A stretch of 64,000 bases of DNA from Acholoe squamosa (GCA_949317995.1 OX439040.1:24423830-24487829); one strand, 5' to 3'. Positions 49,061 to 60,139 are shown, counted from the stretch's first letter. Made by a program: numbers and translations. The notes: generated by a model not told the origin, from the letters alone.

Positions 49061-50257
49061 TATAAGCTTCTTGGTGGTGTAAAGCATACACAGCCTACTC
49101 TAGAAAGGAACATCATTATTAAAGGTATACACTACCAATTTGGTGAAAACTTGTATGCTACCTTTGATGGACTATGTGTCGCTATGGGTGTTAGTTATGA
49201 CCCTTGGAACGATATCTTAGACATTAAACGTACTGGAAATGGCTGGAGATCGCCAATTAAAGTGTGTTTTTCTAACATGAAGATCAAAAGGGTTGTGTTA
49301 GATAACAAGTGGAAGTTGAAAACACCAGTAAAGGAAGACCAAGTGTGGATACAGCATGATGAGCCCAAAGAAGTGCGTGATCATAAAAGAAGAGTATGTG
49401 GGCTTGCAGTAAAAACGGGTTTTAGACCAAAGATGGTTGAATCTGGAGTAATTATTGACGGAAGCTACTTCCCAAACTCAAGGCTACATGAGGTCAATGA
49501 CTCACTGACCTTACCTGACATCTCAAATATGAACAGTATGCCTATCCTCAATAATAGCACAGATAAATCTGACAATTCTGTGAAAGAGAGGCATGAAGAT
49601 GTCAAATCAACACCAGCAAAATCTGACCCTAAACCAGGTACTAGTGCTGCCACTGAGGCTGAAATGAAATCGCCTGGTTCAATAAGCACTGATGATGAGG
49701 ATGAAGATGATGATGAAGATAATAGCACAGAAACTCATCAAAGGAAAACAAGGGCTGGATTAGTTTACAGAGGAAAGAACAGCTTCCTAAGTAACTGGTA
49801 TCCATGTTCTTTTGAGGCATATGTCTTAGGTCAGACAATGAAGTTCAACAGTGTCGAACAGGGTTATTTCTTTTGTAAACTCAAAGAATTGGGCTATCAT
49901 AGGCTAGCCGATGACATCATGAAAACCACAAGTGCTAGAAAAATTAAAAGCAAATGCAAGTTCTATAAAGCACCACCTGGTCACTATTGGCATAGTGTAT
50001 CTGAAACCTACATGAGCACCCTGATCAGTGCTAAATTCAATCAGTGTGAAGGGCCTAGAAGGAGCCCACTGGAAACAGGGTCTATTGCCCTGGTGGAAGG
50101 TTGTAGAGACTTGATCTGGGGTGGAGGGTTTGTATATCACTCAGACTGTTATGACCAGGGAAGAATTAAAGGCCAAAATCTGCATGGAAAAAATACTATG
50201 CGCATCAGGGATAGCATTAGAGATTATGAGAGGAGCAGACCACTGATTGTATTATAA
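49061..50257 (+). pseudogene. LINE ORF1, RRM-like plus NADAR domain C-terminal half
   Basis: Open from 49061 without an ATG until well inside, consistent with being the continuation of ORF1. An RRM-like ORF1p core comes first (ERNIIIKGIHYQFGENLYAT, SPIKVCFSNMKIKRVVLDNK, VWIQHDEPKEVRDHKRRVCG, IIDGSYFP). After an acidic linker (DDEDEDDDEDNS), the last 160 residues form a NADAR (YbiA-like) domain: FLSNWYPCSF, MKFNSVEQGYFFCKL, HYWHSVSETYMSTLI, LVEGCRDLIWGGG and GKNTMRIRDSI. NADAR enzymes act on ADP-ribose-related N-glycosidic substrates; some reverse guanine ADP-ribosylation in DNA. Within a LINE it may counter host ADP-ribosylation or bind such marks. Confidence 0.82.
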
Positions 50258-51060
50258 GTAGTGTTGCAACGTTAATCTTATGTCGCCATAGGTACAGCAT
50301 TGCGCTGCCCGCGAAATGGACGCAATGATATCTTTAATTTTGAGAAATGATACCCTTATTAGACCATGTGTTAAGTGCATATACTGAGTCAGAGCCATTT
50401 TTCCATTTTTTCTTTTTCTTTTCTTGTTATATCTTCAGAGGGGAGTGTATACCCTTAAGAAAGTAATTGCTTAGGTATAATAGTCTTGTGCAGCTAGGAA
50501 GTGAGTCACATAGAACAGAGCCATGGAACTACAAATGTGGTACAGAGTTGGTATTCTATTGATTGGAGATTTCAGGATTGTACTAACAGCGTTTTTTTTT
50601 TTTTTTTTTTTATTATCAATACACTTATCTTGTACTATGATATCTTGATACATTCTTAACCTGGGCTTCCCTAGCCCACTTAAAAGGGTCTATATCTCCT
50701 CTTTCCTATCCCCTCAGGATGTGTGTGGTGCACATATGCGCGGGCACTGACAGATTCCTCTGTTAAATTATCAACCTGTGAAGCACGGGATAGCCACTTA
50801 GTGCCGCTAAAGTGCTGTAAAGCACAAATCAATCAATCAATCAACATTCTTAACCTGATTCTTTCTTTTCTTAATTTTTATTAAACAAAATATATTTGTC
50901 TTCTATATCTATCCAAAAATCCCATCAACCCTTGCGATACCCAATCATAATAAAACAAAGTCCTATAACTATAATTACGGTGGGTGGGTTTTCCTCTGTG
51001 CTGTGTATAGCTGAAATTAAGTAGGCTCACAGACCAGTCTCCTCTTCCACGAGGTTAATT
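50258..51060 (+). other. LINE region between ORF1 and ORF2
   Basis: No gene. Contains a poly(T) run at 50591-50611 and the SINE-like insertion at 50664-50843. Confidence 0.6.
50664..50843 (+). mobile_element. SINE-like or truncated LINE insertion with (AATC)n tail
   Basis: 180 bp flanked by the perfect 14-bp duplication ACATTCTTAACCTG (50650-50663 and 50844-50857). The 3' end has a small hairpin (GTGCTGTAAAGCAC) followed by AATCAATCAATCAATCAAC. No tRNA A/B boxes that I can assert. Confidence 0.85.
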
Positions 51061-51495
51061 TTGTGGAAAAGAATACACTGTATTATTTATGTACATATTG
51101 ATTTGAATTCATTGTTTATTTGTCTTGTTATTAAATATCATTTGTGTACATTTTTCGTTTTCTATTACTGTATTCAACTCATGGTCTGTTTGATTAGCAA
51201 ATTCAGAGAGAAGAGGGGGCTGGTTTTCTCTTCTATTAATTGTAGGAGCTTTGAAGACAAGTATAGTGAGGTATATAAGATATTAGATAGGAGTGACATT
51301 ATCTGCTTATGTGAGACCTGGCTAAAACCAGGGTCTCCTGAGGGTTTGATAAATAAAGATGATAGGTTATTATATAGACAAGACAGAATAGGTAAAAATT
51401 GTGGAGGTGTGGGTCTCAGTGTGAAATCTGGTTTAGGTCAAACATTAAGATCATACCTGAATTCACTGTTCAAACAATTGATTATGAAAGTATAG
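51061..51495 (+). pseudogene. LINE ORF2, endonuclease N-terminal part
   Basis: Begins the APE-type endonuclease: LVFSSINCRSFEDKYSEVYK, SDIICLCETWLKPGS with the catalytic Glu, and DRIGKNCGGVGLSVKSG. The frame shifts near 51,400-51,490, and the domain continues in the frame of 51399-53036. Confidence 0.75.
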
Positions 51496-53036
51496 CGTGT
51501 ATGTTATGTGTGCCTGGTGAGAAAGATATATTTCTTATCTCTAAATACAGAATTCCTAATACAAATGTCCCTAATTTTATTGCGTTTTTAAGGAAAATTG
51601 CAGGTTTTGAATTTAACGGTAATAGAGGTAGACATGAGACATGGATCTTAGGTGACATAAACTTAAATATGTATGATGATACTGATGTGGGTTGTGAAAG
51701 CTTCAGATCCTTGTGTAAAGATATTGGTTGGAAAATTCTGATAAATGAAATAACCCGACCCTTCAGTGGAACCTGTATTGATAATGTAATTACCAATAGC
51801 CTTAATGTTATAGATTCAGGTACTATTTCGGCTTTGATTTCAGATCATGTGCCTGTTTATGTTTGCAGAGGGCATAACAATTTTACATATGAAAAATCGG
51901 TGTATAAGGGAAGGGATTATAGAAATTTTTCAGAAGATAATTTCAAAGATTTTTTGAATGCCTGTGATTGGAAAACATATTTTGATATTAAAGATAATCC
52001 AGATTTATTATGGGAAATGCTTGTAACTCCTATAAACCAATATCGGAACAAATATCATTCTTATGTTGAACGTCAAATCAAGAAAACTCATAAATCTTGG
52101 ATTGATGATGAAGTAATGGATTTAGTATTTGAAAGGGAAGGATGGTTAAGATTATATAGTGTTAACAAGGGTACAACGGAGAAACAGGCTATCAAAGACT
52201 GCAGAAGGAAAATAAGAAAAAAGATTAAAGCAAATCAAATTGGAGGAGTAATGCAAGAGTTACATGAATGTAATGGAAATCCTAAGAGGTTCTGGAAGCA
52301 TATTAATGACATGTTTAAGAATAATAAATCCATTATATACCCCGATATGAAACACCATGAGACAGGGATTGATATTGCTTCTGATGTAGCATGTGAGTAT
52401 GTGAATGAGTACTTTTGTAATATTGGAAGAGAGCTACATATTGCAGCGGTTGGTGATGATCAATGTAAACTTGATAATGATCAAAGTATTGAAAATGTAC
52501 TCATAAATAGAAACTTCACTGAAACAAACATTAAGGTAAATAAATGGGATGTTCATTACGCTATAAAAGAAATAGACAAAAATAAATCATCTGGGATTGA
52601 AGGCATAAGGGGTGATATATTACAATGTGCATTGCTATGCCTAATACATCAATCTACCCACCTGATTCAGACTAGTTTAGATAAAGGTATTTTTCCAAGA
52701 GACTGGGCCTCTGCCCTAGTAAAACCATTACCTAAGGATGGAGATTTATCACAGGTCAAAAACTGGAGGCCTATTTCCCTCCTACCAATGCCATCAAAGA
52801 TTATTGAAAAAAATATGTATTATCATTTAAGTGAAAGTATGAAAAGAAATAACACCTTTTGTGACAATCAATATGGTTATAAAAAAGGTACTGGAACAGG
52901 TGATGCTACCTTTGATCTCGTAAATGAATTGTTTGAGAATAGAAATAATGGGTACATAACAGGGGCCCTTTTCATTGATTTCACTAAAGCCTTTGATAGT
53001 GTAATTCACTCAAAATTGCTGGTCAAACTTAGTTAG
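51490..53036 (+). pseudogene. LINE ORF2, endonuclease C-terminal half and RT fingers/palm
   Basis: Endonuclease continues with FLISKYRIPNTN, WILGDINLNMYDD, NEITRPFSGTCIDNVITN and ISALISDHVPVYV (SDH catalytic box). The reverse transcriptase starts with LVKPLPKDGDLSQVKNWRPI, SLLPMPSKIIEK and QYGYKKGTGTGDATFDLV, then motif A LFIDFTKAFDSV. It stops at TAG 53034-53036, inside the palm. Confidence 0.85.
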
Positions 53037-53060
53037 CTTGGGCTAAGTAGGACAAATTTT

Positions 53061-53903
53061 ATGTGGTTCAAAAGTTATTTAGAAAACAGGCAACAGAGAA
53101 CGAGTTATGGTAATAAAATATCTAAAAAGAAATGTATAAAGTATGGTGTACCACAAGGCTCAGTTCTGGGCCCCCTGTTTGTTTTATATATAGATGATGT
53201 TGTTAATGTGTTGCAATCGTGTAAGATAAAATTGTATGCTGATAATATAGTAATCTATTGTGCTGCAAAGGACTCAGAGACCATTAAGAATATGATGTAT
53301 AATGATGTTCAACGTTTCAAAGCATGGGTTCTAGAAAACAGACTAACAGTAAATCCAAATAAGACCAAATTTATGTGGTTATGTAGTGCATTTAAATTAA
53401 AGTACTGTCCTGATCCAAAAATAGAATTCAATGAGAGTACTGTTCAAACAGTGACCTTCTTCCCTTATTTGGGAGTCCACATTGATAGCAAACTGAGCTT
53501 TGACAAGCAAATTAACATAGTTAAAAGAAATGTATGTAATAAATTATTTCGTTTTGCCAAATTAAGAAAATTTCTGACTCAAGATCAGAGTGTAAAGATA
53601 TATTGTAGTATAATAAGACCAATTATATAATATTGTTCCTTCATTTCAACTAGCTGTAATGATGAAGGTTTGAAAGCTTTACAACACTTACAAAATAGAG
53701 CCTTAAGGATATGTCTAAAATGCAACATTAGAAAATACAATGTTAAAGAATTACATATACTGTGTGATATAACTCTATTAGAAAAAAGGTTTGATATGCT
53801 TCTATTGTGTCTGATGTACAAAAAATCTAAAGATATAGAGCAAAGGCCACATGCACATAATACACGGTCACAAAATAAAATTGTTTTTGAATTACCAAGA
53901 TAA
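53061..53903 (+). pseudogene. LINE ORF2, RT palm end and C terminus
   Basis: Motif B is KYGVPQGSVLGPLFVLYIDD. The catalytic motif C reads YADNIVIY, so the second Asp of the usual ADD box is Asn; this should abolish polymerase activity. Thumb-type FPYLGVHIDSKLSFDKQI follows. A stop at 53628-53630 is followed by a further in-frame-like piece 53670-53903 (ALQHLQNRALRICLKCN, LHILCDITLLEKRFDMLL). Confidence 0.82.
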
Positions 53904-54246
53904 ATTTCCAGGCATTACAAGAGATCTCCATGGTATAGAGGGGTGGCGCTCTGGAATGTCCTACCTGAGAACATCCAGAAAGCCACCACTAAAGTCAAAT
54001 TTAAAACTGAAATACTGAAGATAGATAATTTGAGGCAGAAATTGAAAATTGGTTACAGCTAGTATATGAAGCAGGTGTAGTTAACGCGCCGCTTCCAGAT
54101 AATAGTGTTGAATCCTAATTACCATTATGTTACTGCCTAATACACTAACATGAATGTCAAATGTTATGTAAACCTTAGCTACTATACCAGTACATTATAT
54201 CTTATACTATCTTATAACAAAAATGCATGTGTGAACGGATGGACTC
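53904..54246 (+). other. LINE 3' end
   Basis: Non-coding; a remnant of the C-terminal frame (RYKSPWYRGVALWNVLPENI-type sequence) runs to about 54,060, then AT-rich 3' UTR with TACTATAC/ATATCTTATACTATC repeats up to the junction with Gypsy protease. Confidence 0.5.
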
Positions 54247-55919
54247 ATGTTCAAATGGCACAAGTATGTTGTGCCAATAATGGATTCTGTCATACTGGGT
54301 CTGGACTTTTTTAAAGCTGTAGGGGCCTCGATTGATCTCACAATGGCAACAGTCCAGATCAACGGTCACATTATCAGAGCTAAATATCGCCAGAGCAGGT
54401 CAGGCGACACATATGGGGTCTCCCCAGTGGTCTGCCTCAAGAGAGTTGTATTACCACCGCATTCATCCCGACAGGTAGCAGTGTGTACCAATCAGGGACC
54501 GGATGTGCCTGAAGGAGATCGGGTTCTGAGCCCAAGGCTCTTTCACCCGGATGTCTTGTGCCAACACAGTGTCCTAGATAAAAACTCAGACACAGCAGTA
54601 CTCGAGTTATGTAATGTCAGTGATAACTACGTCAAGGTCAAGGCAGGCCAGGTTCTCGGGTCGGCACAGCCCGGAGGGGTCATGGACTCGGAACTCGACA
54701 TGTCGACGGTGCCGGCTGGCCTTAGGAACTTGGAACATGAAGCCAAACAGCTAGTCTCGGCAGAGGATGTCGAAGACCTGGCGGGGCAAATACCACCGCA
54801 TCTTCACGATTTGTTCCACAGGTCAGCCTCAGTGCTCAATCTGGACCAGGCCCGAGAGCTGTGCACTATCCTTAAGGAGTACCAGTCAGTATTCTCAAAG
54901 GATGACACAGACCTGGGTTGTTTCTCAGCTATAAAACACACCATAGACACAGGGGATGCCAAACCCATCCGGCAGCGCATGCGCCCCACCCCATTGGGTT
55001 TCCAAGAGGAAGAGGAGAAGCATCTTAACAAGATGCTCGATGCTGGAGTAATCAGGCCCCTTATCATCCCCATGGGCTGCAGTCCCTGTGTTGGTACGTA
55101 AGAAAGACGGGTCAGTCCGATGGTGCCTCGATCATCGGGGCCTGAACAGTGTGACCATAAAGGATGCCTTCCCCCTGCCAAAAATCAAGGAGTGCTTAGA
55201 CTCACTGGCGGGAAGTCGGTTCTACAGCACCCTGGACATGAATTCAGGTTGCTGGCAGATAGAGCTCGACGAAGCTGATCAGCACAAAACAGCTTTCATC
55301 ACAAAGTATGGGCTCTATGAGTGGACATGTATGGGTTTCGGTCTATGTAATGCCCCTGCGACATTCCAGAGGGCAGTTCAGCTTGTTCTCCATGGTGCAG
55401 TGGAAGAAGGTTCTGTCATACCTAGATGACGTGGTGGTCTTTGGAAACAGCTTCTCCCAAGCCAGGGATAACCTGGTTGAAGCCCTAGAGAGGTTTGGAG
55501 AATATGACCTCAAACTTAAACCTAAGAAGTGCAGTCTGTTCCAAAACAAGGTCACATTCCTTGGCAGGCAAGTAACACCAGAAGGGATCCAGATAAACCC
55601 AGAGAGCAGAGAAACTATAGAAAAGTGGCCAACACCGAAATGTGTCAAAGACCTTGAATCATTCCTTGGGTATGCAAATTACCACCGTGAGTTCATCCCG
55701 CGGTTTGCTGAAATATCTGCTCCACTTTACGCCCTGACCAGCCCCAAGACGAAATTTGAGTGGTCAGGGGAGGCGGCCACAGCACAGTCCCTAATCAAGA
55801 GTGCGTTACTGGCAGCGCCAATACTACCGTACCCAGACGTCAGATACAAATTACCTGCTTGGGAGGCCCTTTCTCGTCAGGACCGACCACAACAGCCTCA
55901 CGTGGCTGATGGGCTTTAA
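54247..55919 (+). pseudogene. pol: Gypsy Pol: protease end and reverse transcriptase
   Basis: Resumes the protease frame (PIMDSVILGLDFFKAVGASI), then a spacer and [74 protein letters not shown] (motif A Asp), [14 protein letters not shown] (motif B) and [13 protein letters not shown] (motif C). The connection KKCSLFQNKVTFLGRQVTPE and YANYHREFIPRFAEISAPLY follow. Frames change near 55,090 and 55,375, so the protein is broken, though every catalytic residue survives in the fragments. Confidence 0.92.
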
Positions 55920-57521
55920 AAGCATCCAAGGTCAACTATCAAGGTGGCTAGAGGAAATCTCCCAATATGACATGTCGATTGTGCACCGTCCAGGGAAGAA
56001 GCACATCAATGCTGATGCCCTGTCCTGCATCCCAGACACGGTGGAATACTGTGACTGCTATAGGGCGGGATCCAAGCCTCAGCTCCTGCCATGCGGTGGA
56101 TGCAGGTTTTGTGAGAGAGCGCATGACCAGTGGAGCTGCTTCGAGACAGATGTGGATGATGTAGTGCCGCTTGCATTACGGAGCCTGGACGCATGCTTGG
56201 CTACAGGCGAAGCCGAGTCGAGTACGACACAAGGGACGGTGATCAGAATGCTTGATGTTGATGACCTAAATGCGGAAGATGAGCAGACAATGCTGGATAC
56301 ATGCCTAGGCGGATACTCTAAGGAACACTTAAGGGAAAAACAACTGAAAGACCATGACCTTAGCCCCATCATAGGGTGGATGGAGGCAGGATGCGAGCCG
56401 TCGCAAGCCACTCTGGCCATCAGCAGCCCAGCCACAAAGTACTTCTGGGTGCACAGGTCACAGCTGGTTATGAGAGAAGGGGTGCTACACTACAAGTGGG
56501 AAACGCTGAATAAGCCTAGATTCCTACTGATAGCACCGAAGGAGCACAGACAAGAAATACTGGAGTTCTGCCATGACCATGCCACGGCTGGTCATCTGGG
56601 GCAGGACAAAACATATGCACATGTGCAACAAGGATTTATCTGGTTCCAGCTGCAGAGCAACTGCCGGGACTTTGTCCGGTTATGTGCCACCTGTACCCGA
56701 AATAAGAAACCCTGCCAAAAGGCACGTGGCCCCCTTGGGAAATACCATGCTGGTGCACCGCTAGAAAGGGTCCACCTAGACATACTGGGGCCGCTACCGG
56801 AATCAGAGAGTAAGAACACCTGTATCCTAGTTATTGTTGACCAATTCACCAAGTGGGTGGAATGCTATGCCATCCCGGATCAGAAAGCCGAGATCATCGC
56901 AGATAAGTTTGTAGATGACTTTGTAGCGCGCTGGGGATGCCCACAACAACTACATACCGATCAAGGTCGCAATGTTGACGGCAATGTCATACGCAGCGTG
57001 TAAAGAAAACCAGAACAACACCATACAGGCCTGCATCCAATGGACAGGTGGAACGGTACAATAGAACAATCCTGCAGATGGTGTGCTGCTTTCTCGAGGG
57101 AAAGGCAAGGCAATGGGATAGACACCTGTCTGTCCTGGCTGGAGCCCTCCGAGCGGTTCCCCACAAGCAAACTGGGTATAGCCCCAACATGATGATGCTG
57201 GGCCGGGAAGTTACGCAACCAGAGGATGTGGTTTTCAGACTCACCGCCAGGAACGACAATATTCCCGTCTCTGCCTCGGAGTATGTCCAAAAGCTACGAC
57301 GAACCATGGAGGAAGTCCATGAAATGGCGCGTGAAGGTCTCAAGGCAAAACAGGAGCTCCAGAAAAAAACTTATGACCAAAAGTTGTCCCATGTGAAGTA
57401 CGAACAAGGTGATCTAGTCTACAAGAGGGACACAGCGAACAAAAAGGGCGAGAGCCCCAAGCTCAAGCCGGTGTTGAAGGGCCCATACCTAGTTGAGGCA
57501 GTCCTGTCACTGGTGTCCTGA
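55860..57521 (+). pseudogene. pol: Gypsy Pol: RNase H remnant and integrase
   Basis: RNase H is internally deleted: after DVRYK near 55,847 the frame jumps to the domain end (FLVRTDHNSLTWLMGFKSIQ, HRPGKKHINADALSCIP). The integrase has a zinc HHCC set (HDHATAGHLGQDKTY, RLCATCTRNKK), a DDE core with Asp in ERVHLDILGPLPES, Asp in LHTDQGRN and Glu in SNGQVERYNR, plus a frame break near 56,990. The C-terminal GPY/F module is YEQGDLVYKRDT...LKPVLKGPYLV. Frame breaks again near 57,515. Confidence 0.9.
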
Positions 57522-58018
57522 AGATCCGGGGGAGGAAAAAGGAGGAGGTTATCCACCATGACCGCCTTATCATGTGCAGGGACAGAGAAATCCCAATGTG
57601 GCTCCGCCGTATGAGACATCAGCTGTTGCATCTGGAGGAATCTAAAGATGAAGCAGAGCTGGAATCAACTCAGGAAAATGGTCCTCCCAACATGAGGGAG
57701 AATGGCCCTCCCGACATGAGGCAGACAGAGGATACACCCTCAGCCGCCTTCGACAATCAGCCTGTAGCAGGTGATGCCACAGCTGCTCTGGACGAGCCTG
57801 CAGGACCCTCGGCGGAAAATAATCGACAGGCCGGAGCGGACCAGCCCAAGGGGCTTGGTGTGGAAAGAAAAAGAGAAAATACGAGAAAGGAAACTACACG
57901 TCATGATCAGAGTAGCTCGGTGGAGTCTAGCCGCGACTCGGTAGAACGAAGGTCAAGAAGAGGCAGGCCTATACACCTTCCCGCAAGACTTTTGAACACG
58001 ATTCGCCGACTATCTTAG
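57522..58018 (+). pseudogene. pol: Gypsy Pol C-terminal tail
   Basis: Continues after the GPY/F module in another frame: IHHDRLIMCRDREIPMWLRR, then a Pro/Glu/Asn-rich tail with the imperfect repeat ENGPPNMRENGPPDMRQ and a basic end RRSRRGRPIHLPARLLNTIR. Ends at TAG 58016-58018. Confidence 0.7.
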
Positions 58019-58030
58019 CTTCCTCGCATA

Positions 58031-58091
58031 TTTGAATGTCTGAGTTCCTCGATGGCCCCCGGACGTAAAACTAAACAAACAAACAAACAAA
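58031..58091 (+). mobile_element. 61-bp retroposed micro-insertion, copy 3
   Basis: TTTGAATGTCTGAGTTCCTC, GATGGCCCCCGGACG, TAAAACTAAAC and an (AAAC)n tail, flanked by the 10-bp duplication TCCTCGCATA (58021-58030 and 58092-58101). Same family as 8335-8393 and 10853-10907. Confidence 0.85.
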
Positions 58092-58200
58092 TCCTCGCAT
58101 ACTCCACTAACAATAGCAACCTATAAGTAGTCGTAGTCACACAAGTAGTCCCACTAGATTTATTAAGATGGAATTATAGACCTCGTCTTTTTCTTCACCA

Positions 58201-59199
58201 TTGCAGCCCAGATCAACAACTCTACTAGAGATGGATCAGAGCCAATCCACTTGGCCAACCCAGATGCCACCGAATGGGTTTGTCTTGGTCCCAATGCCAC
58301 TTCCACCAGCAGCAACAGCCAACATGGGTCAAACACCTCTTCTGTTTGGCTCGCCCTGGTCACTTGCACAGTGGGGGTCACCCCTTCCAATAATGGCGGG
58401 CCCGCTGATGGCTGGTTCCCCGGCCCTGAGGAATGGGACCGGGCCATTAGAACCTGCTAGAGACCACAAAGTTCCGTCACAGCAGGAACCGGGCCAGGAG
58501 GGCGCTGCCCCAACACCAGCAGTAGCACCTCCGGCAGCCAGCGAGGTTCGGCAGAGAGCTCATAGCCATGAAGTAGCCCGCCCAATACCAACGGGAATCT
58601 GTGTCACTTTCGCGAGTGGTACGGGTGGAGCTGCCGTGGAGGAAGGCAGTCAGCGGTCTGTCACACTGGCCACAGGCCACAGGAAGAGAGAATATGAGGA
58701 AGAGGAAGAAGTCAGAACGGTTACCATAGAAAGACGTCCCAGCCCAAATGAGAACCAGCCCAAGAGGTGTGGTACCGGGCTGCAGCCAGCGGAAAAGAAG
58801 CGACGTAAGACCAGCGCATGCCCAGTCTCGGACATGTGCAGCCGGTCAAACCACATCCATCGCCATGTGGTACAGTCTCATGTGCCCTTCTTCATCCAGC
58901 CAGAAACAGCATGCTGGGGCTGTCAGGAGCAGTTCACAAGACCGGGCTGTTTGACGTTGCATATGAGCAGGTGCCGCAGAGCAAGACCGTTTGACGATAG
59001 GATGTTGGACCGTTGGGCTGTGATGTGCGCAGGGATGCTTGAAGACCTGTCGCATTCCCTAGGTGTAAAGCGAGCCAACCTACACCACCTGCTGAACAGG
59101 GACACACTGGGTGAGATCTCGGTGGCACCATGTCAAGAAGCACTCATGGCACATTATGATCAGGCACTGGGGCTCACTGCTCCGGCGAAAGGATCATGA
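58201..59199 (+). CDS. accessory zinc-finger ORF of the Gypsy element
   Basis: The open frame covers 332 codons; the first good ATG is at 58231 (MDQSQSTWPTQ). The first 180 residues are Pro/Ala-rich and probably disordered. A basic patch (EKKRRKTSACPVSDMCSRSN) precedes two Cys/His clusters: CPVSDMCSRSNHIHRHVVQSH and CWGCQEQFTRPGCLTLHMSRC, which look like C2H2-type or variant zinc fingers. A helical C-terminal part follows. Its stop overlaps the next ATG (ATGA at 59196-59199), so the two ORFs may be translated in a coupled way. It lies inside the LTRs, downstream of integrase, and so is part of the element. The family is not recognised. Confidence 0.7.
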   Translation: MQPRSTTLLEMDQSQSTWPTQMPPNGFVLVPMPLPPAATANMGQTPLLFGSPWSLAQWGSPLPIMAGPLMAGSPALRNGTGPLEPARDHKVPSQQEPGQEGAAPTPAVAPPAASEVRQRAHSHEVARPIPTGICVTFASGTGGAAVEEGSQRSVTLATGHRKREYEEEEEVRTVTIERRPSPNENQPKRCGTGLQPAEKKRRKTSACPVSDMCSRSNHIHRHVVQSHVPFFIQPETACWGCQEQFTRPGCLTLHMSRCRRARPFDDRMLDRWAVMCAGMLEDLSHSLGVKRANLHHLLNRDTLGEISVAPCQEALMAHYDQALGLTAPAKGS

Positions 59200-60139
59200 A
59201 TCCGCCACCAAGTGAAGGATGCTTGCTTCACTGGCGTGTACTGGCACCGCTCTTGGCGCTTTGTGACCAGAACACCCGACAAAGAGTCAAGACACCAAAT
59301 GAGTCAGCTGGGTGCCTGGGGGTAACCCTTCCACCCGGCTTTGATGCCCACTGTCACCTTCGCCAGTTGGCCAGAAACTCCACCAGGTCCACTGTCTATA
59401 ACAAAGGCTGGCGGAGGAACCTCTCTTCCCTTACGGTAGTTGATGTCCAATGCTACCCGGGTGACTGGGGACGCATGGCAGATCTCCCGGGGGTGGGAGT
59501 GCTACGAGCAGTGGGCCTACACCCAGCAATAGTTCCGGAACGGCTGGAGGAGTTAGAGGATCTGCTAAACCGGACCCGTGAGGCAGCGACCCAGGACGTC
59601 GTCGCGTTGGGAGAGATCGGCATCGACCTCTACCATAGCGAAGGCCATGGCAGGTCCTGGCCCAAGAGGTGGCACTGGCCAATGTAGCCTTCATGGCTGC
59701 AGAAAGGAGACTGCCAGTCGTGGTCCATACACGCGACAGGGGTGATGGACGGGCTGGTAGGATGTGCCGACAGGTCCTCACACAGATACTACCCAAGAAA
59801 CACCGTATCCAGCTCCACAGCTTTGACGGGGGCCTTGCAGAGCAGAGGGCCTGGGAACAATCATTTCCGGAGGTGTCCTTCAGCATCTCTGCATTGCTGC
59901 TACGCTCCAACCACCATCCAGAGCTGGAGAAGGTAGTACAGAACATCCACTTGGACAAGCTGCTCCTGGAGACTGACAGTCCATACCTTTCCCCCCCTGG
60001 AATCCGTCCCAGTCAGCATTGCCCAGAGTCAATCCTGGAGGTTGCCAGACGTATAGGGGAGCTGCGGGGACTGCCCCGTAGCATCGTACTAAGGATTGAC
60101 GCACGGAACGCGGAGGTGTTCTTTGGGCCTCAGTCCTAA
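59196..60139 (+). pseudogene. TatD-type metal-dependent hydrolase carried by the Gypsy element (frameshifted)
   Basis: Two overlapping frames (59196-59687, 59669-60139) together show a TatD family domain: GFDAHCHLRQL (HxH metal site), GVGVLRAVGLHPAIVPE, VVALGEIGIDLYHS (metal Glu), LANVAFMAAERRLPVVVHTR (metal His), IQLHSFDGG (His) and KLLLETDSPYLSPPG (catalytic Asp). TatD enzymes are Mg-dependent nucleases/hydrolases of the amidohydrolase TIM-barrel fold. The frame breaks once, near 59,660. The N-terminal 40 residues link to the zinc-finger ORF by the ATGA overlap. Sitting between integrase and the 3' LTR, it looks like a captured host gene. Confidence 0.85.

Larger units (their letters stand above)
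45608..54246 (+). mobile_element. non-LTR retrotransposon (APE-type LINE) nested in Gypsy protease
   Basis: Contains a coiled-coil ORF1 head, an RRM-like/NADAR ORF1 tail, and ORF2 with apurinic-like endonuclease and reverse transcriptase, all in the host element's direction. Boundaries are deduced from the interrupted protease frame. The flanks GTGAA..GG..GGAC.CATG (left, near 45592-45607; right, near 54231-54249) resemble an imperfect target duplication. The ORF2 palm has lost a catalytic Asp and has a stop, so the copy is dead. No RNase H is seen; a CR1/L2-like group is likely but not certain. Confidence 0.8.
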
